64,000 nt of DNA from JAFNAG01 sp963824985 (GCA_963824985.1 CAWGRQ010000025.1:1-64000), one strand, 5' to 3'; positions 1 to 8,887 are shown, counted from the first letter of the stretch. Numbers and translations: made by a program. Notes: generated from the sequence alone by a model not told the origin.

Positions 1-703
1 ATCGCGATCGAGAACCTCAAACCCAGCTGGATGATCTTTAATGCCGGATTTGAAGTATCGCGAAGCATGATGATCCAAAAGCGTTTCCTTTCCATCCTGC
101 TATCCGTCATCCTCCTTATCCTCAGCTTTCCTATCGCTTTGGTCACAATGCTGCTGATCAAGCTGGACTCTCCCGGACCGATATTTCATCGTCAAGATCG
201 GGTGGGACAGAACGGCAAGGTCTTCAGCTTGTGGAAATTTCGTTCGATGCAGGCAAATGCCGAAAAGGACACCGTTCGGTATGGTCGAAGCCGGGCGACA
301 GCCGGGTGACTGAGTAGGCAAGGTTTTGCGCCGAACGCGGCTGGATGAGTTGCCGCAGCTCGTCAATGTCCTGTTGGGAGATATGAGCCTGGTAGGGCCC
401 CGGCCTGAGCGGCCGCATTTTGTCAAAGAGCTCTCTTCCATGATTCCTTTTTATCACCTCCGGCACACGGTCAAGCCCGGCGTCACGGGATGGGCTCAGA
501 TCAATTATGAATACGGCAATTCCGTCAGGGATGTTGTGGAAAAGCTGCAGTACGATCTTTTCTACATCAAGCATATGTCGTGGCTCCTGGACACGGTGAT
601 CGTTTTTCAGACGATCAAGACCGGTACTGGTGAGGAAGGGATCGTGAACCGAGAGCGACCGCTGGTTTCACGAACCCGCTGCGTAATTCGGCAAGAGCTC
701 TGA
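1..703 (+). pseudogene. Exopolysaccharide polyprenyl glycosylphosphotransferase, C-terminal part, frameshifted
   Basis: The reading enters from the left edge. One hydrophobic helix is followed by KLDSPGPIFHRQDRVGQNG and LWKFRSM, and later by RRTRLDELPQLVNVLLGDMS, VGPRPERP and KPGVTGWAQINYEYG. These are the hallmark blocks of the bacterial sugar transferase family (WcaJ/EpsE type), which moves a sugar phosphate from a UDP-sugar onto undecaprenyl phosphate at the inner membrane to start a polysaccharide repeat unit. The reading frame changes near 274, near 311 and near 623. Restoring one base at each of the first two sites gives a continuous family-like sequence. Removing one G near 623 gives the usual short C-terminus (TIKTVLVRKGS), ending at 647. 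The catalytic blocks are therefore all present but not in one frame. The gene is either a pseudogene or intact with sequencing errors. The next gene, an epimerase, supports a surface-polysaccharide role. Confidence 0.85.
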
Positions 704-754
704 AGCAAGCTCGTGAAGGTTTTCAAGCTCTTGGTCTACCCGGAATGGTGGAAT

Positions 755-1891
755 ATGATCAGGATTGTCAATGTGGCAGGCGCCAGGCCCAACTTTGTCA
801 AGATTGCGCCCATCGTCGCCGAACTGTGCAAATATCCGAACCTATTCGAAACCATTCTGGTTCACACTGGGCAGCATTATGACGAAGCAATGTCCGAGGC
901 GTTTTTTCGCGACCTGGGGCATCCCCCGGCCGGATGTTTTTCTGGAAGTGGGTTCCGGATCTCATGCCCAGCAAACCGCCGAGATCATGAGGCGCTTTGA
1001 GCCGGTGCTCCTCAAGGTGAAACCGGACTTCGTGCTTGTGGTCGGAGATGTGAACTCTACGGTGGCGTGTGCCCTGACTGCTGCCAAACTTCACATCGGC
1101 GTTATCCACGTGGAAGCCGGCTTGCGCAGCTTCGATCGGGAGATGCCCGAAGAAGTGAATCGCGTGTCAATAATTTATCTTGCCGATCTGCTGTTTGTAA
1201 CCGAGAAAAGCGGGCGGATGAACCTATTGAAGGAGGGAATTGCAGAGGAGCGCATTCATTTTGTCGGCAACGTCATGACTTCCTCCTGAAACGGCAACTG
1301 GCCGCGGCGAGCCGGTCGACAATTTTGAGTCAGTATGGACTGGCGCCCGGGCGCTATGGTCTCGTAACCCTTCATCGTCCCGCCAATGTCGACGATCCCG
1401 CAGTATTTCGCGGAGTTCTGTCCGCATTAGCGAGGGTCTCTGCGAAAGGATCCCTTTGCTCTTTCCGATTCATCCTCGTACCCAATCCCATATCGCGGAA
1501 TGGCATTTGGATCATTACTTTGCGAATCCCGGGGGGGGGGGGGGGATTTAAGCGGCCTTGAGAAGTTGTGCGGTCTGTTGCAGACTCATCCATTGGGGTA
1601 TCTCGATTTTCTCAATCTGATGCAGCATGCCCGGCTGGTCTTAACTGATTCCGGCGGCATACAGGAGGAGACCACTGTCCTGGAAGTTCCTTGTCTGACA
1701 CTGCGCCACAACACCGAGCGGCCATCCACCCTGAGATGGGCACCAACCGCCTGGTTGGCACCGACCCGGAAGTCATTGTCGCCGCAGCCGGCCAAGCGCT
1801 GGCTGATCGTCCGACCGGCAGTTTGCCGCCACTTTGGGATGGATGCGCTGCGGGACGCATTATCGAAGTGCTCAAAAGACAAGACACGTAG
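755..1891 (+). pseudogene. wecB: Non-hydrolysing UDP-N-acetylglucosamine 2-epimerase, multiply frameshifted
   Basis: The family converts UDP-GlcNAc to UDP-ManNAc for surface polysaccharide synthesis. The recognisable blocks, in order, are ARPNFVKIAPIV, LVHTGQHYDEAMSEAFF, LVVGDVNSTVACALTAAKL, IGVIHVEAGLRSFDREMPEE, VTLHRPANVDD, FPIHPRTQSHIAEW, PLGYLDFLNLMQHARLVLTD, SGGIQEET, LEVPCLTLRHNTERP and MGTNRLVG. They span the whole usual length (about 370 residues), but the frame changes at least five times: near 930, 1275, 1440, in the poly-G run at 1531-1545, and near 1725. The start at 755 gives the expected MIRIVNVAGARPN beginning. As written, no functional enzyme could be made. The number of lesions with all motifs still intact suggests either very young decay or indel-prone sequence at this end of the contig. 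Confidence 0.88.
1531..1545. repeat. 15-base poly-G run
   Basis: Fifteen consecutive G bases lie inside the epimerase reading frame and coincide with one of its frame changes. A run this long could be a slippage-prone phase-variation tract. It is also a common kind of sequencing or consensus artefact. Confidence 0.9.
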
Positions 1892-2800
1892 CGAGAAATT
1901 GGCCGAAAGGCTCAATCCGGTTCCATTACGGCAATCACCGCTCTCAATGTCCTCTGTCAACGCCTTTACGAATTCGAAGTTGACGTCCGTCACCGAGCAC
2001 GAACACGATTCCGGCATATGCTGGCCGCACCGCTATGGGAACCCGGTGTCTTCCGGCGATTTTTCTATCGAGACGCCATATTTTCCGCCAGTGGTCTTTC
2101 GCAAAGCCTACCATGCGCCGATTGACAGTTCGAGCAAATGAGCAGATCTGGAGCATCTGCAGATTCGTAATTGTTTAGCCAAATCAAATGGATGAAGAAG
2201 CAAAACGCAAAGACGCAAAGGCGCAAGGGCGCAAAGATCGCCGCTGACCAACAGGCGTGGGCGCAGCGCTTCGCGCTGGCACATCCTTGGACGAGCCGCG
2301 CGAGAAAGCGCGGGCAGCGGCTACTGAGTAGGATTGCGCTTTCTCGCGCGACTCGTCCAAGGATGCGGCCGAAGGCCGCCCACGCCCACGAACCGAAAGG
2401 GTTCCCTTTGCGTCCTTGCGCCTTTGCGTCTTTGCGTTCTGCTGTTAAGCATCGGCTAAACAATTGCGAAGATTCTGCACCCGGCTACAGCTATGGAGAG
2501 CCTTGTTTTCAAGGGTAAGGATAATCATTTGTTGCCTCGCCTTGAGCGTGTCAAAATCCCGTATCCTCGAACCTCGCTTTGGTTTAAAATCACGCAAGTG
2601 TGCATGGTAAAGGGCGGAAGTTGACTTCCGGACCCATAATCAGAAGCTGCAGGAGACGAATTCCGGGCACCCTGCACGCCAGGACCGCAGCCTGTTTTTC
2701 CTGTGCTCAGCACCGGCTGCGTAGTGAACAGCCTGAGCCGTCCGCGGATGTGGAAATCATTGAAATGGGAAAACAGGCCGGTCAGGATTAAAGGAGAGTC
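1892..2800. other. Intergenic stretch without a recognisable gene
   Basis: Between the epimerase and the asparagine-synthase-like gene I see no convincing coding region. The middle third is the large palindrome described separately. A short open frame around 1985-2141 has a faint nucleotide-sugar-dehydrogenase look (a GIxxxxxxxGxP pattern), but it is too weak to call. The last bases, around 2790-2797 (AAAGGAGA), are a strong ribosome binding site for the next gene. Confidence 0.6.
2158..2478. repeat. Imperfect palindromic element of about 320 bp
   Basis: The left end TGCAGATTCGTAATTGTTTA (2158-2177, continuing GCC) is mirrored at the right end by GGCTAAACAATTGCGAAGAT followed by TCTGCA (2454-2478). 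Next inward, a CGCAAAG/CGCAAGG microrepeat arm (about 2201-2236) pairs with its complement at about 2406-2439. The innermost arms, 2282-2311 and 2336-2365, are 30 bases each with a single mismatch, around a 24-base loop. The complete element could fold into one long interrupted hairpin. It encodes nothing recognisable. It resembles a non-autonomous palindromic repeat (MITE or REP-like), and the core-repeat style suggests multiple genomic copies, which cannot be verified from one window. Confidence 0.85.
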
Positions 2801-4694
2801 ATGCCTCATCTAGTGGGTATTTGGAGCCCGGAGCGCAGCGTGGAAGATATCCGCTCCTTCGTGGCTAAGCAACTGCAGCAAGTTCGAATCCCTGGAGCGC
2901 CCGGCACCGACTTTATGGCGGTGTTTCCTGGATTCGGCATGGCCTTCCAGGATCCCGGCATCCTCAAGAATGGCCCGCAACCCGCGAGCTCTGAGGATGG
3001 CCGATATGAGCTGCTCCTCGACGGCGAAATATGGAACGCAGAAGAGCTGTCGGGTCCAATTTCGCAGAGTCCTGCCCGCGAAAAAGTTCCATGCCCCGGA
3101 ACTCTGCCTGCGACTGCTGCTATGCTGTGGGACCGACGTTCTCAACATGTTCAATGGTATCTTCTGCATCGTTCTCTATGACTCCAAGGAAAGGCGAGTC
3201 ACGATATGTAACGACCGATACGGATTTCGCTCCGTATTTTATGTTCAGCGATCCAAAGCACTGTTGTTTGCAACGGAATTGAAGGGACTCACGTCTGTGG
3301 ATCCCGGCCGGCGGGCTCTGGACAATATCGGCATACTAGAGAGCTACTGCTACGGCACACATTTCATGGAGCGAACATGGATGCAAGACTATTGGAGGCT
3401 TGCTCCTGGGTCCCATCTTGACTATGGGCAGCAGCAGGCTATGTGTATGCCGCTATTGGACCTACAAATACGATGAAGCCTGCAAACAACTGGATCAACC
3501 GACATATTTTTCAATTTACGGCAAATTGCTCGATCGCGCTGTCGAACGATGCATGAGAGGAGGCCAGAGGGTCGGCATCTTTTTAAGCGGCGGATACGAC
3601 AGCAGGGCGATAGCCGCTTGCATTCAACGGCATCATCTTCCGGTGCCCGCCTTCACTTTTGGCCATTCGTCATCCCGCGACGTTCGATTCGCTGCCATGC
3701 TCGCCGGGGCGCTGGGACTGGAGCACCACTCCTTCACGGATCAGGGCCCTTACCTGTATGCAAACTGCCCGTCGATCGTGTGGCGCACAGAGGGCCTATC
3801 ATCGTTTGCGGACACCACCTCGATACGCTACCACTCGACTCTGAAGAAGTATGCGGACATTATCCTCACGGGCTTTCTCGCTGAATTCGGCGGCTCTCAC
3901 ACATGGCCACGACTTATAATGGCCCGATCGCGGTCCGCGGCCATTCAGGCAATATTTGGCAGGTACTGAACCACGGTTGACTGCCGCCCGCAGGATTTTC
4001 ACCGCTGGGTTTCTGGCTTCGACGGAGGAGGCGCTGCGCAGCCGCTTCAAGGCGAGCTTTGAAAATGTGGGCAACGATCATCCGCTGAACATCGCTGATT
4101 CCTGGAATTTCACTCATCTTCAGCCGCGCTCGACCTTTCACTCAACTGCCGTAGACCGGCATCTTCGAGGTGCGGGCACCTCACATGGATTTCGACCTGG
4201 TGCAGTTTCTTCTGACCATTCCGCCGTATGCCCGACTCGAACAAAGGGTATACAAGAAGATGATCGCTTATAACTTTCCAGCTATTCGGCAGGTCCCCTG
4301 CACCAACAGCGGCGCCACCATCAATCCGAACTTTCTTCCCGAGTATCTGGGGATGACTCTCCGGTTTTTCGGACCAAGATTCCTGGAGCATTTGCCCGTC
4401 GCACTTCGGCCACGCCCCGGCCTGGGCCGTGAATTCAGGAGTCTCGCCGACGACTTCCGTTCCGAACCCGACCTGGTCTCAAATCTGCTCAATCCGCTGT
4501 TGCAGCAGGGGATCTTCCCTTCGGAAATATTCAATCGCAGCGGCATCGAACAGATCGTATCCGAACATTACCAGAGCCGCCAGAACCACGAGGCTGTTCT
4601 CGCGCGGCTTATTTCCTGGGGGCTCGCCGCCAAGTACTTTCTGTATGACGACCTCGCTGATCCGCCGGACATCGTGAGATCTGTGGGACCGTGA
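2801..4694 (+). pseudogene. Asparagine-synthase-like amidotransferase, multiply frameshifted
   Basis: The start at 2801 follows an AAAGGAGA ribosome binding site. The N-terminal part resembles a class II glutamine amidotransferase fold (LLLDGEIWNAEEL, MFNGIFCIVLYDSKERR, CNDRYGFRSVFY) but begins MPHLVGIW, without the catalytic Cys at position 2. The C-terminal part has the ATP-pyrophosphatase loop FLSGGYDSRAIA and the later block VRAPHMDFDLVQFLLTIPP typical of asparagine synthases. The frame changes near 3090, 3440-3470, 3960 and 4165. Corrected length would be about 630 residues, normal for the AsnB family. Such proteins amidate sugars or acids in exopolysaccharide loci, and lasso-peptide cyclases belong to the same superfamily. 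The polysaccharide neighbours favour the former. Without the N-terminal Cys it would need ammonia or act as an adenylating cyclase-type enzyme. Confidence 0.82.
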
Positions 4695-4703
4695 CCTGGA
4701 CTG

Positions 4704-4724
4704 CCGCCGGGCTGTAGCCGGCGG
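4704..4724 (+). terminator. Hairpin just after the amidotransferase stop
   Basis: A perfect 7-bp stem (CCGCCGG, loop GCTGTAG, CCGGCGG) begins ten bases after the stop codon. No T-tract follows, so this is at best a weak or factor-assisted terminator. Confidence 0.35.
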
Positions 4725-4893
4725 GACGCACCCGAATCATGGCCCGTTCCGGCTGCAACGAACTAACTTAATGGACCCATAACCACGGGCAAAATGGGTG
4801 TTGTAACGGTCGCCCCGGGCGTTCACTCCCAAGGACGGCAATCACGGTGAAATATGAAATTGCCAAGCCGGAATCATATAAAGGCAATCGACC

Positions 4894-5943
4894 ATGTCAT
4901 GGGCATTTCGTAACGCGCGCAAGGAGTTCGGGGGAGCATGTGCTGATTGGGATCAGATGAATCTCGAATCACACAATCACATTTTGTTGGATTCTGACTT
5001 TATCGCACCCATGATCCGCTATTTTGCCAACGATAATGTGCTAATCGCCATGAATACGGGAGGCACGAGCGCTGGGATTGCTCTCCTGGAAAAAGAACGG
5101 AGAGGATGGTGGCGGACATTCCAACCCGCACAGGCGCCGTTGGGTCCGGTTATCATGCGGGAGCCAGATGATACCGGAGAGGTGGTCTTTTCTCTGCTGA
5201 GAAGCCTGCCGGGCTTCGCCCTCCACTTGAGTATTTCCCAGCAGGACCCGGAATACGCATCGGTCTTACCTATCAGTGGCCGGGCCGACATTGAAACGAT
5301 CGACTATGTCCTGACGGGTCGTGTGGAAATCAAAGGGACCTTCGATGAGTACTGGGCATCCCGTAGCCGCAACCTGAGACATCATCTCGCGAGGCAGAGG
5401 CGCCGGCTGGATGAGAGGGGTCGCACGTTGGAGCTTGCAACAGAACACGCCCCCGGCCGCGTTGCTGCGTGCATCAGCGAATTTGGCCGCCTGGAGTCCA
5501 AGGGTTGGAAAGGGAAGGAAGGAACAGCAGTCCACGAACACAACGATCAGGGCAAGCTCTATCGCGAAATTCTTGAATCGTTCTGCTCTCGCGGCGAAGG
5601 TATCATTTACCAGCTGCTGCTGGATGGCAAGGTAATCGCTTCCGAGCTATGCCTGGCACGCAGGAAGATGATGGTCGCCTTGAAGACTTCCTATGACGAA
5701 GATGTTGGCGGCCTCTCGCCGGGACTCCTGATGCGGTATCAAATCCTTCGGCAGGTTTACGAAAAGGGAGAGATTTCTGCCATAGAGTATTATGGCCGAG
5801 TCCGTGATTGGCAAACTCATTGGATCAGCAGCTCGCGATTCATGTATCATGTCAATGTTTTCCGAAATCCCCTGGTGGCGCGATCGCGGAGCGTGCTGCG
5901 CCAGGTACGCCAGACTCTAAGGCCTCTCCTACGGAGAAATTAA
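4894..5943 (+). CDS. GNAT/FemAB-like acyltransferase
   Basis: This is an intact 349-residue protein. The central and C-terminal parts show the pattern of the BioF2/CelD-like acetyltransferase fold: YWASRSRNLRHHLARQRRRL in the middle, then IIYQLLLDGKVIASELCLA, then GLSPGLLMRYQILR and IEYYGRVRDWQTHW near the end. Members found in exopolysaccharide loci are thought to acylate or aminoacylate a sugar or carrier, but the substrate cannot be read from sequence. No signal peptide or membrane helix is evident, so it should be cytoplasmic. An AAAGG motif lies nine bases before the ATG. It follows the broken amidotransferase by 200 bp on the same strand and converges with the minus-strand operon ending at 6188. 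In contrast to the three genes before it, it is free of frameshifts. Confidence 0.75.
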   Translation: MSWAFRNARKEFGGACADWDQMNLESHNHILLDSDFIAPMIRYFANDNVLIAMNTGGTSAGIALLEKERRGWWRTFQPAQAPLGPVIMREPDDTGEVVFSLLRSLPGFALHLSISQQDPEYASVLPISGRADIETIDYVLTGRVEIKGTFDEYWASRSRNLRHHLARQRRRLDERGRTLELATEHAPGRVAACISEFGRLESKGWKGKEGTAVHEHNDQGKLYREILESFCSRGEGIIYQLLLDGKVIASELCLARRKMMVALKTSYDEDVGGLSPGLLMRYQILRQVYEKGEISAIEYYGRVRDWQTHWISSSRFMYHVNVFRNPLVARSRSVLRQVRQTLRPLLRRN

Positions 5944-6187
5944 GCGGAGCTTGGCGAGAAGAAACCCGTCTGATTCAAACCAGGATCGACATGATCGGCT
6001 CGATCCCATTCAATTCAGCGATCCAGCTGTCATAGAAGATCCCGATTCGATAAATGATCGGCGACTTACCACACTGATACCGTTTTGCCGTCTCGCTCGT
6101 GCCAGCGCACGCCACAAAGCTGATCCATTAGAATTGCCTCAATGCCAGGGTGCCGGCGGCACTGCCAAAGCCGAACCTCTGGCAGGA

Positions 6188-7279
6188 TCAATGCGCTTCA
6201 GGCGTGCGGGCGTTAAGACGCCGAAAACTCTTGTGCAGCAGGTGACGGAAGAGGAGGAGAGGCGGCATGCGCAACCAGTGTGATCGGAGATAGAGCGCCG
6301 ATTGAGCAAATCGGGCGCCCAGCGACTTGCCATCGGGTGGGGCAGGAGCCAGGGCGCGATGCACCAGGGAATCCATAACGGATACGATTAGAGCAGGTGG
6401 CGCACCTTGTGCTGCAGTTTTGATCACCTCGAAGGGCACCGGCGTATCGAAAAAACTCCGTGCGAAACGAAGGGAATAGAAGAGCGGGCGTACCAGGTCC
6501 AACTGGCGTGCTCGCGAGATGAGGGCCTCCCAGAATCTTTTGGCAGCGCCAAAGTCACGGAGAAGATCATCGAGATCGATGAGATCGCGCAGTGAGCCCG
6601 CGAGTTCCCCATCCTGGAACATGTGCGCCGCACTATGGAGCAGCATGTCCGCGGGTGCGAGAACCTTGAACATCGTGCCAGGGAGGTCTTCGGCCGATGC
6701 CAGCAGCAGCCGCGGATCCGGGTGCAGGCGCCCCGTCACCGGCAGAATGTTGTGGTGAATATCTACGATCGTTTTACGCTCCTTATGCTGAAGCGGCGGC
6801 AATTCGTGGCTCCAGGCGCGATAATAGTGATCGTCGTAGGAATCATGCTTGGTTGCTTCCCAGCCTTGTTGCAGTAAGGTCGATTCCACGAGGGCAATCT
6901 TGTCCTTTGACACCAGGATATCGACGTCAGAATGGAGTCGGCCCCTGGCCGCTGGCAGTCCGAGCATGACGTAGGCGGCTCCTTTAAGCAAAACAACGGG
7001 AACCTCCAGCGAGCCAAGAGCAGACTCGATGCGATTGACCTCCCAGCGCACAGCCCGCTCATGATCGGCGGCAACCTTGCGAGCTGCTTCCAGCAGATCG
7101 ATTGCCTTACGAGGCAGTTCCGGCACGGGACGGGCCTGTTCGAGCAGGATGCAAAGCCGGCCCAGCAAACGCGCCTGGCGCGCCTGGCGCAAGCAGATAT
7201 CCCACTGATCCGTGCTGAAGCCGCCCATGATCAGGGGATCCCGCAGAGCGTGAATCAGGAGGTTTTCAGATTTGTTCAT
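6188..7279 (-). CDS. Nucleotidyltransferase family protein (HPr-rel-A type cassette)
   Basis: This 363-residue protein carries the nucleotidyltransferase signature VVLLKGAAYVMLG, then GRLHSDVDILV at residues about 113-123, with the two metal-binding aspartates in DVD. The rest is helical and leucine-rich, as in the uncharacterised NTP_transf_5 (DUF-type) family. It is the last gene of the minus-strand operon, 22 bp after the HprK-like kinase. In many Gram-negative genomes a PqqD-like protein, an HprK-related kinase and a nucleotidyltransferase of this family sit together. I use that association to place it. The substrate, protein or small molecule, is unknown. No membrane segment is obvious. 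Confidence 0.75.
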   Translation of the reverse strand: MNKSENLLIHALRDPLIMGGFSTDQWDICLRQARQARLLGRLCILLEQARPVPELPRKAIDLLEAARKVAADHERAVRWEVNRIESALGSLEVPVVLLKGAAYVMLGLPAARGRLHSDVDILVSKDKIALVESTLLQQGWEATKHDSYDDHYYRAWSHELPPLQHKERKTIVDIHHNILPVTGRLHPDPRLLLASAEDLPGTMFKVLAPADMLLHSAAHMFQDGELAGSLRDLIDLDDLLRDFGAAKRFWEALISRARQLDLVRPLFYSLRFARSFFDTPVPFEVIKTAAQGAPPALIVSVMDSLVHRALAPAPPDGKSLGARFAQSALYLRSHWLRMPPLLLFRHLLHKSFRRLNARTPEAH

Positions 7280-7301
7280 AAGCTGGAAACCCGGTGATAA
7301 G

Positions 7302-8213
7302 CTAGCCCGGAGCGCTTAGCCCGGTGAGCCGCTCCACGGCTTCGTCTAGCCGGCTATAGCTGAATTCGTAACAATCACAGGTGTCGATCAGGTTCGCCAC
7401 GGTCTCGAAACCGCACAGGCCCAGGACGCTGTAATTAAAAGCGCTGTCAGCTACACGGAGGAAAGCCCTGGCTTTGGGCACGGGCTCGAGCTTTGTCGGA
7501 TCGCCGGGACGATACGTCAAAAACATGATCCAGGCAGGCTTCGCTGTCTCCTGAGCGCGCCGGACCGCATCACTCGGAGGGCGCAAGTGCGCAACCGTGC
7601 CTTTGTGGGTATCTTTCCATTCCGGACTCATACCGGCCTGCGGAACAAAGTCGCGGATGACGGCTATGGACTCGTTTTTGAGGCCAATGGGACGCGGAAG
7701 CGGAGTTATGTGCCCGTCTTCCAGGCGAATCAGCAACAACTCATCGGAGAAAAGCCTCCAACCGCGATGTACCAGGGCAGCGCACAGGGTGCTCTTCCCC
7801 ATCCCCGGCGGCGCAATGAGCATCAGAGCTCGTCCGGCCTTCTCGGCTACCGCGGAGTGAATCACAAGAAACCGGTGGGCGTTGTGGGCAATGGCCCAAT
7901 TCATGCCCCATTCCAGGAGGGGTACCGCCAGCCGAAGAGGCATTGGATTGGATGGGGTGTCGCCCTCGAGGTAGAATTGCGCCTGCGGACGTACCCATCG
8001 GCGGATATTCTTCGGCCTGTCCACGCGAATGTGAAAGTCTACAATCTGGTGGCCATTCTCAAGATCGAAATCCATATAGAGGTACTGAAGGGTCCGAGCC
8101 ACTAGAGGAAGAGGCGTCTTCAGGTGGGTTATAAAGGGGCCGGTCTGAAGGCAGATTCCCGGATCCTTGAGTCGATGAGCAAGCTCCCTGGATGAAAAGT
8201 CGCCGATTCTCAC
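7302..8213 (-). CDS. HprK-related kinase A
   Basis: This 303-residue protein has a Walker A loop APPGMGKST at residues about 134-142, preceded by FLVIHSAVAEKAGRALMLI and followed by WRLFSDELLLIRL, the arrangement of the C-terminal kinase domain of HPr serine kinase/phosphorylase. The N-terminal 100 residues (LQYLYMDFDLENGHQIVDFH) match the HPr-rel-A family rather than true HprK. True HprK phosphorylates the PTS protein HPr. No HPr or PTS gene is nearby, so a different protein or peptide substrate is likely. Its ATG overlaps the stop of the PqqD-like gene by four bases, implying translational coupling. In lasso-peptide clusters an HprK-like kinase phosphorylates the peptide, which makes the small peptide gene two positions upstream a candidate target. 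Confidence 0.85.
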   Translation of the reverse strand: MRIGDFSSRELAHRLKDPGICLQTGPFITHLKTPLPLVARTLQYLYMDFDLENGHQIVDFHIRVDRPKNIRRWVRPQAQFYLEGDTPSNPMPLRLAVPLLEWGMNWAIAHNAHRFLVIHSAVAEKAGRALMLIAPPGMGKSTLCAALVHRGWRLFSDELLLIRLEDGHITPLPRPIGLKNESIAVIRDFVPQAGMSPEWKDTHKGTVAHLRPPSDAVRRAQETAKPAWIMFLTYRPGDPTKLEPVPKARAFLRVADSAFNYSVLGLCGFETVANLIDTCDCYEFSYSRLDEAVERLTGLSAPG

Positions 8214-8503
8214 TGCGGTAGGGACTCAATCAAACCCAAACTATGAAGCCTAGGGAGAAGAGTGGATAGATGAAGCGAGAGATCTTGTTCGGAAACCGAA
8301 GCCACTTTGACCCGCAGCAGCTCGCCTAGCTGCGCGGTCATCAAAGAAGATTTTTCAAGCGCTTTCAGAGCCTCCGCGGAGAAGGAATCAAGCAAATGGG
8401 TATCGCCTGAGCCAGCATTGAAAACGAGAAACTCATCACCCCAGGCGCGCCAATACAGCTGGCATCCTCGCGTGATCCGCCAGGCGGGCACGGCGTCAGT
8501 CAT
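8210..8503 (-). CDS. PqqD-like protein, HPr-rel-A system
   Basis: This small 97-residue protein starts AWRITRGCQLYWRAWGDEF, continues LVFNAGSGDTHLLDSFSAEA and ends LLPRLHSLGLIESLPQ. That is the pattern of the PqqD/RiPP-recognition-element fold (a beta-strand-rich start with a winged helix-turn-helix end). PqqD-type domains bind leader peptides and deliver them to modifying enzymes. It lies three bases after the stop of the small twin-arginine peptide gene and overlaps the kinase gene by four bases, so these three are co-translated. The placement between a short peptide and a kinase suggests it presents that peptide to the kinase or nucleotidyltransferase. This is inference from context. Confidence 0.82.
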   Translation of the reverse strand: MTDAVPAWRITRGCQLYWRAWGDEFLVFNAGSGDTHLLDSFSAEALKALEKSSLMTAQLGELLRVKVASVSEQDLSLHLSTLLPRLHSLGLIESLPQ

Positions 8504-8506
8504 GCC

Positions 8507-8737
8507 CTATTGACCCGAACGGGGTGACCAACCGCTGCCCCGATTCCTTTCGTCGGTCTTAGCCAACGCCGAATTGGCTTTGAGCGTCAGGATGACCGGA
8601 GCGGCAATGAGACCCGCCTTAATCAGCCCACGACGCGTTGCGTCATGACCACTTGACGAGGACTCTGCAGGTGAGCCGCGATCCTCACCTTTCGCGGCAT
8701 CGCCAGTGTCGGATTCTTTGATAGGATTTTCAGCCAT
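8507..8737 (-). CDS. Small twin-arginine-type peptide, candidate substrate of the PqqD/HprK-like cassette
   Basis: This is a 76-residue product. The first 33 residues are acidic and Ser-rich (KESDTGDAAKGEDRGSPAES). Then comes TRRGLIKAGLIAAPVILTLK, a twin-arginine motif with a short hydrophobic stretch, and NSALA, a signal-peptidase-like site. A 17-residue basic, Gly/Ser/Trp-containing tail (KTDERNRGSGWSPRSGQ) follows. I chose the ATG at 8737 because GGAGAAG lies six bases upstream of it. ATGs at 8743 and 8752 overlap or precede that site. It is the first gene of the operon, directly before the PqqD-like gene. Short RR-LIKAGLIAAPVILTL proteins are commonly annotated as hypothetical next to such cassettes. 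The mature product would be only about 16-17 residues, so it could be a secreted modified peptide. No enzyme activity is suggested. Confidence 0.75.
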   Translation of the reverse strand: MAENPIKESDTGDAAKGEDRGSPAESSSSGHDATRRGLIKAGLIAAPVILTLKANSALAKTDERNRGSGWSPRSGQ

Positions 8738-8743
8738 GCTCAT

Positions 8744-8750
8744 CTTCTCC
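8744..8750 (-). promoter_or_regulatory. Ribosome binding site that fixes the start of the small peptide
   Basis: GGAGAAG on the minus strand, six bases upstream of the ATG at 8737. It lies inside the longer open frame and so argues against the two more upstream ATGs. Confidence 0.65.
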
Positions 8751-8887
8751 ATAAAACCATAGTTCCTCGTTGGAGTCCGCAGATGGATCGCTTCTTGAGG
8801 TCTTCAACCTCGTTACGAAGCAACCCATTAAGGTTGCCAACGCCAGAACCTGTCTAGCCTATCTTATCGCACGCGAGGGGTTAGAGC

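Noticed and set aside
1985..2141. Fragment of a second nucleotide-sugar dehydrogenase
   Set aside because: A GI...G.P pattern is visible, but no further motif follows and the frame is short, so chance cannot be excluded.
2615..2630. Perfect 7-bp dyad (CGGAAGT, TG, ACTTCCG) as an operator upstream of the amidotransferase
   Set aside because: A dyad of this length is expected several times by chance in 64 kb, and no promoter elements are positioned around it.
6145..6170. Terminator between the converging genes at 5943 and 6188
   Set aside because: The only hairpin seen (GTGCC/GGCAC) is five base pairs with no T-tract.
2801..8737. Lasso-peptide cluster
   Set aside because: An asparagine-synthase homologue, a PqqD-like protein and an HprK-like kinase are all present, but there is no transglutaminase-like leader peptidase and no typical precursor. 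The genes are on opposite strands with an acyltransferase between. The polysaccharide context explains the synthase better.
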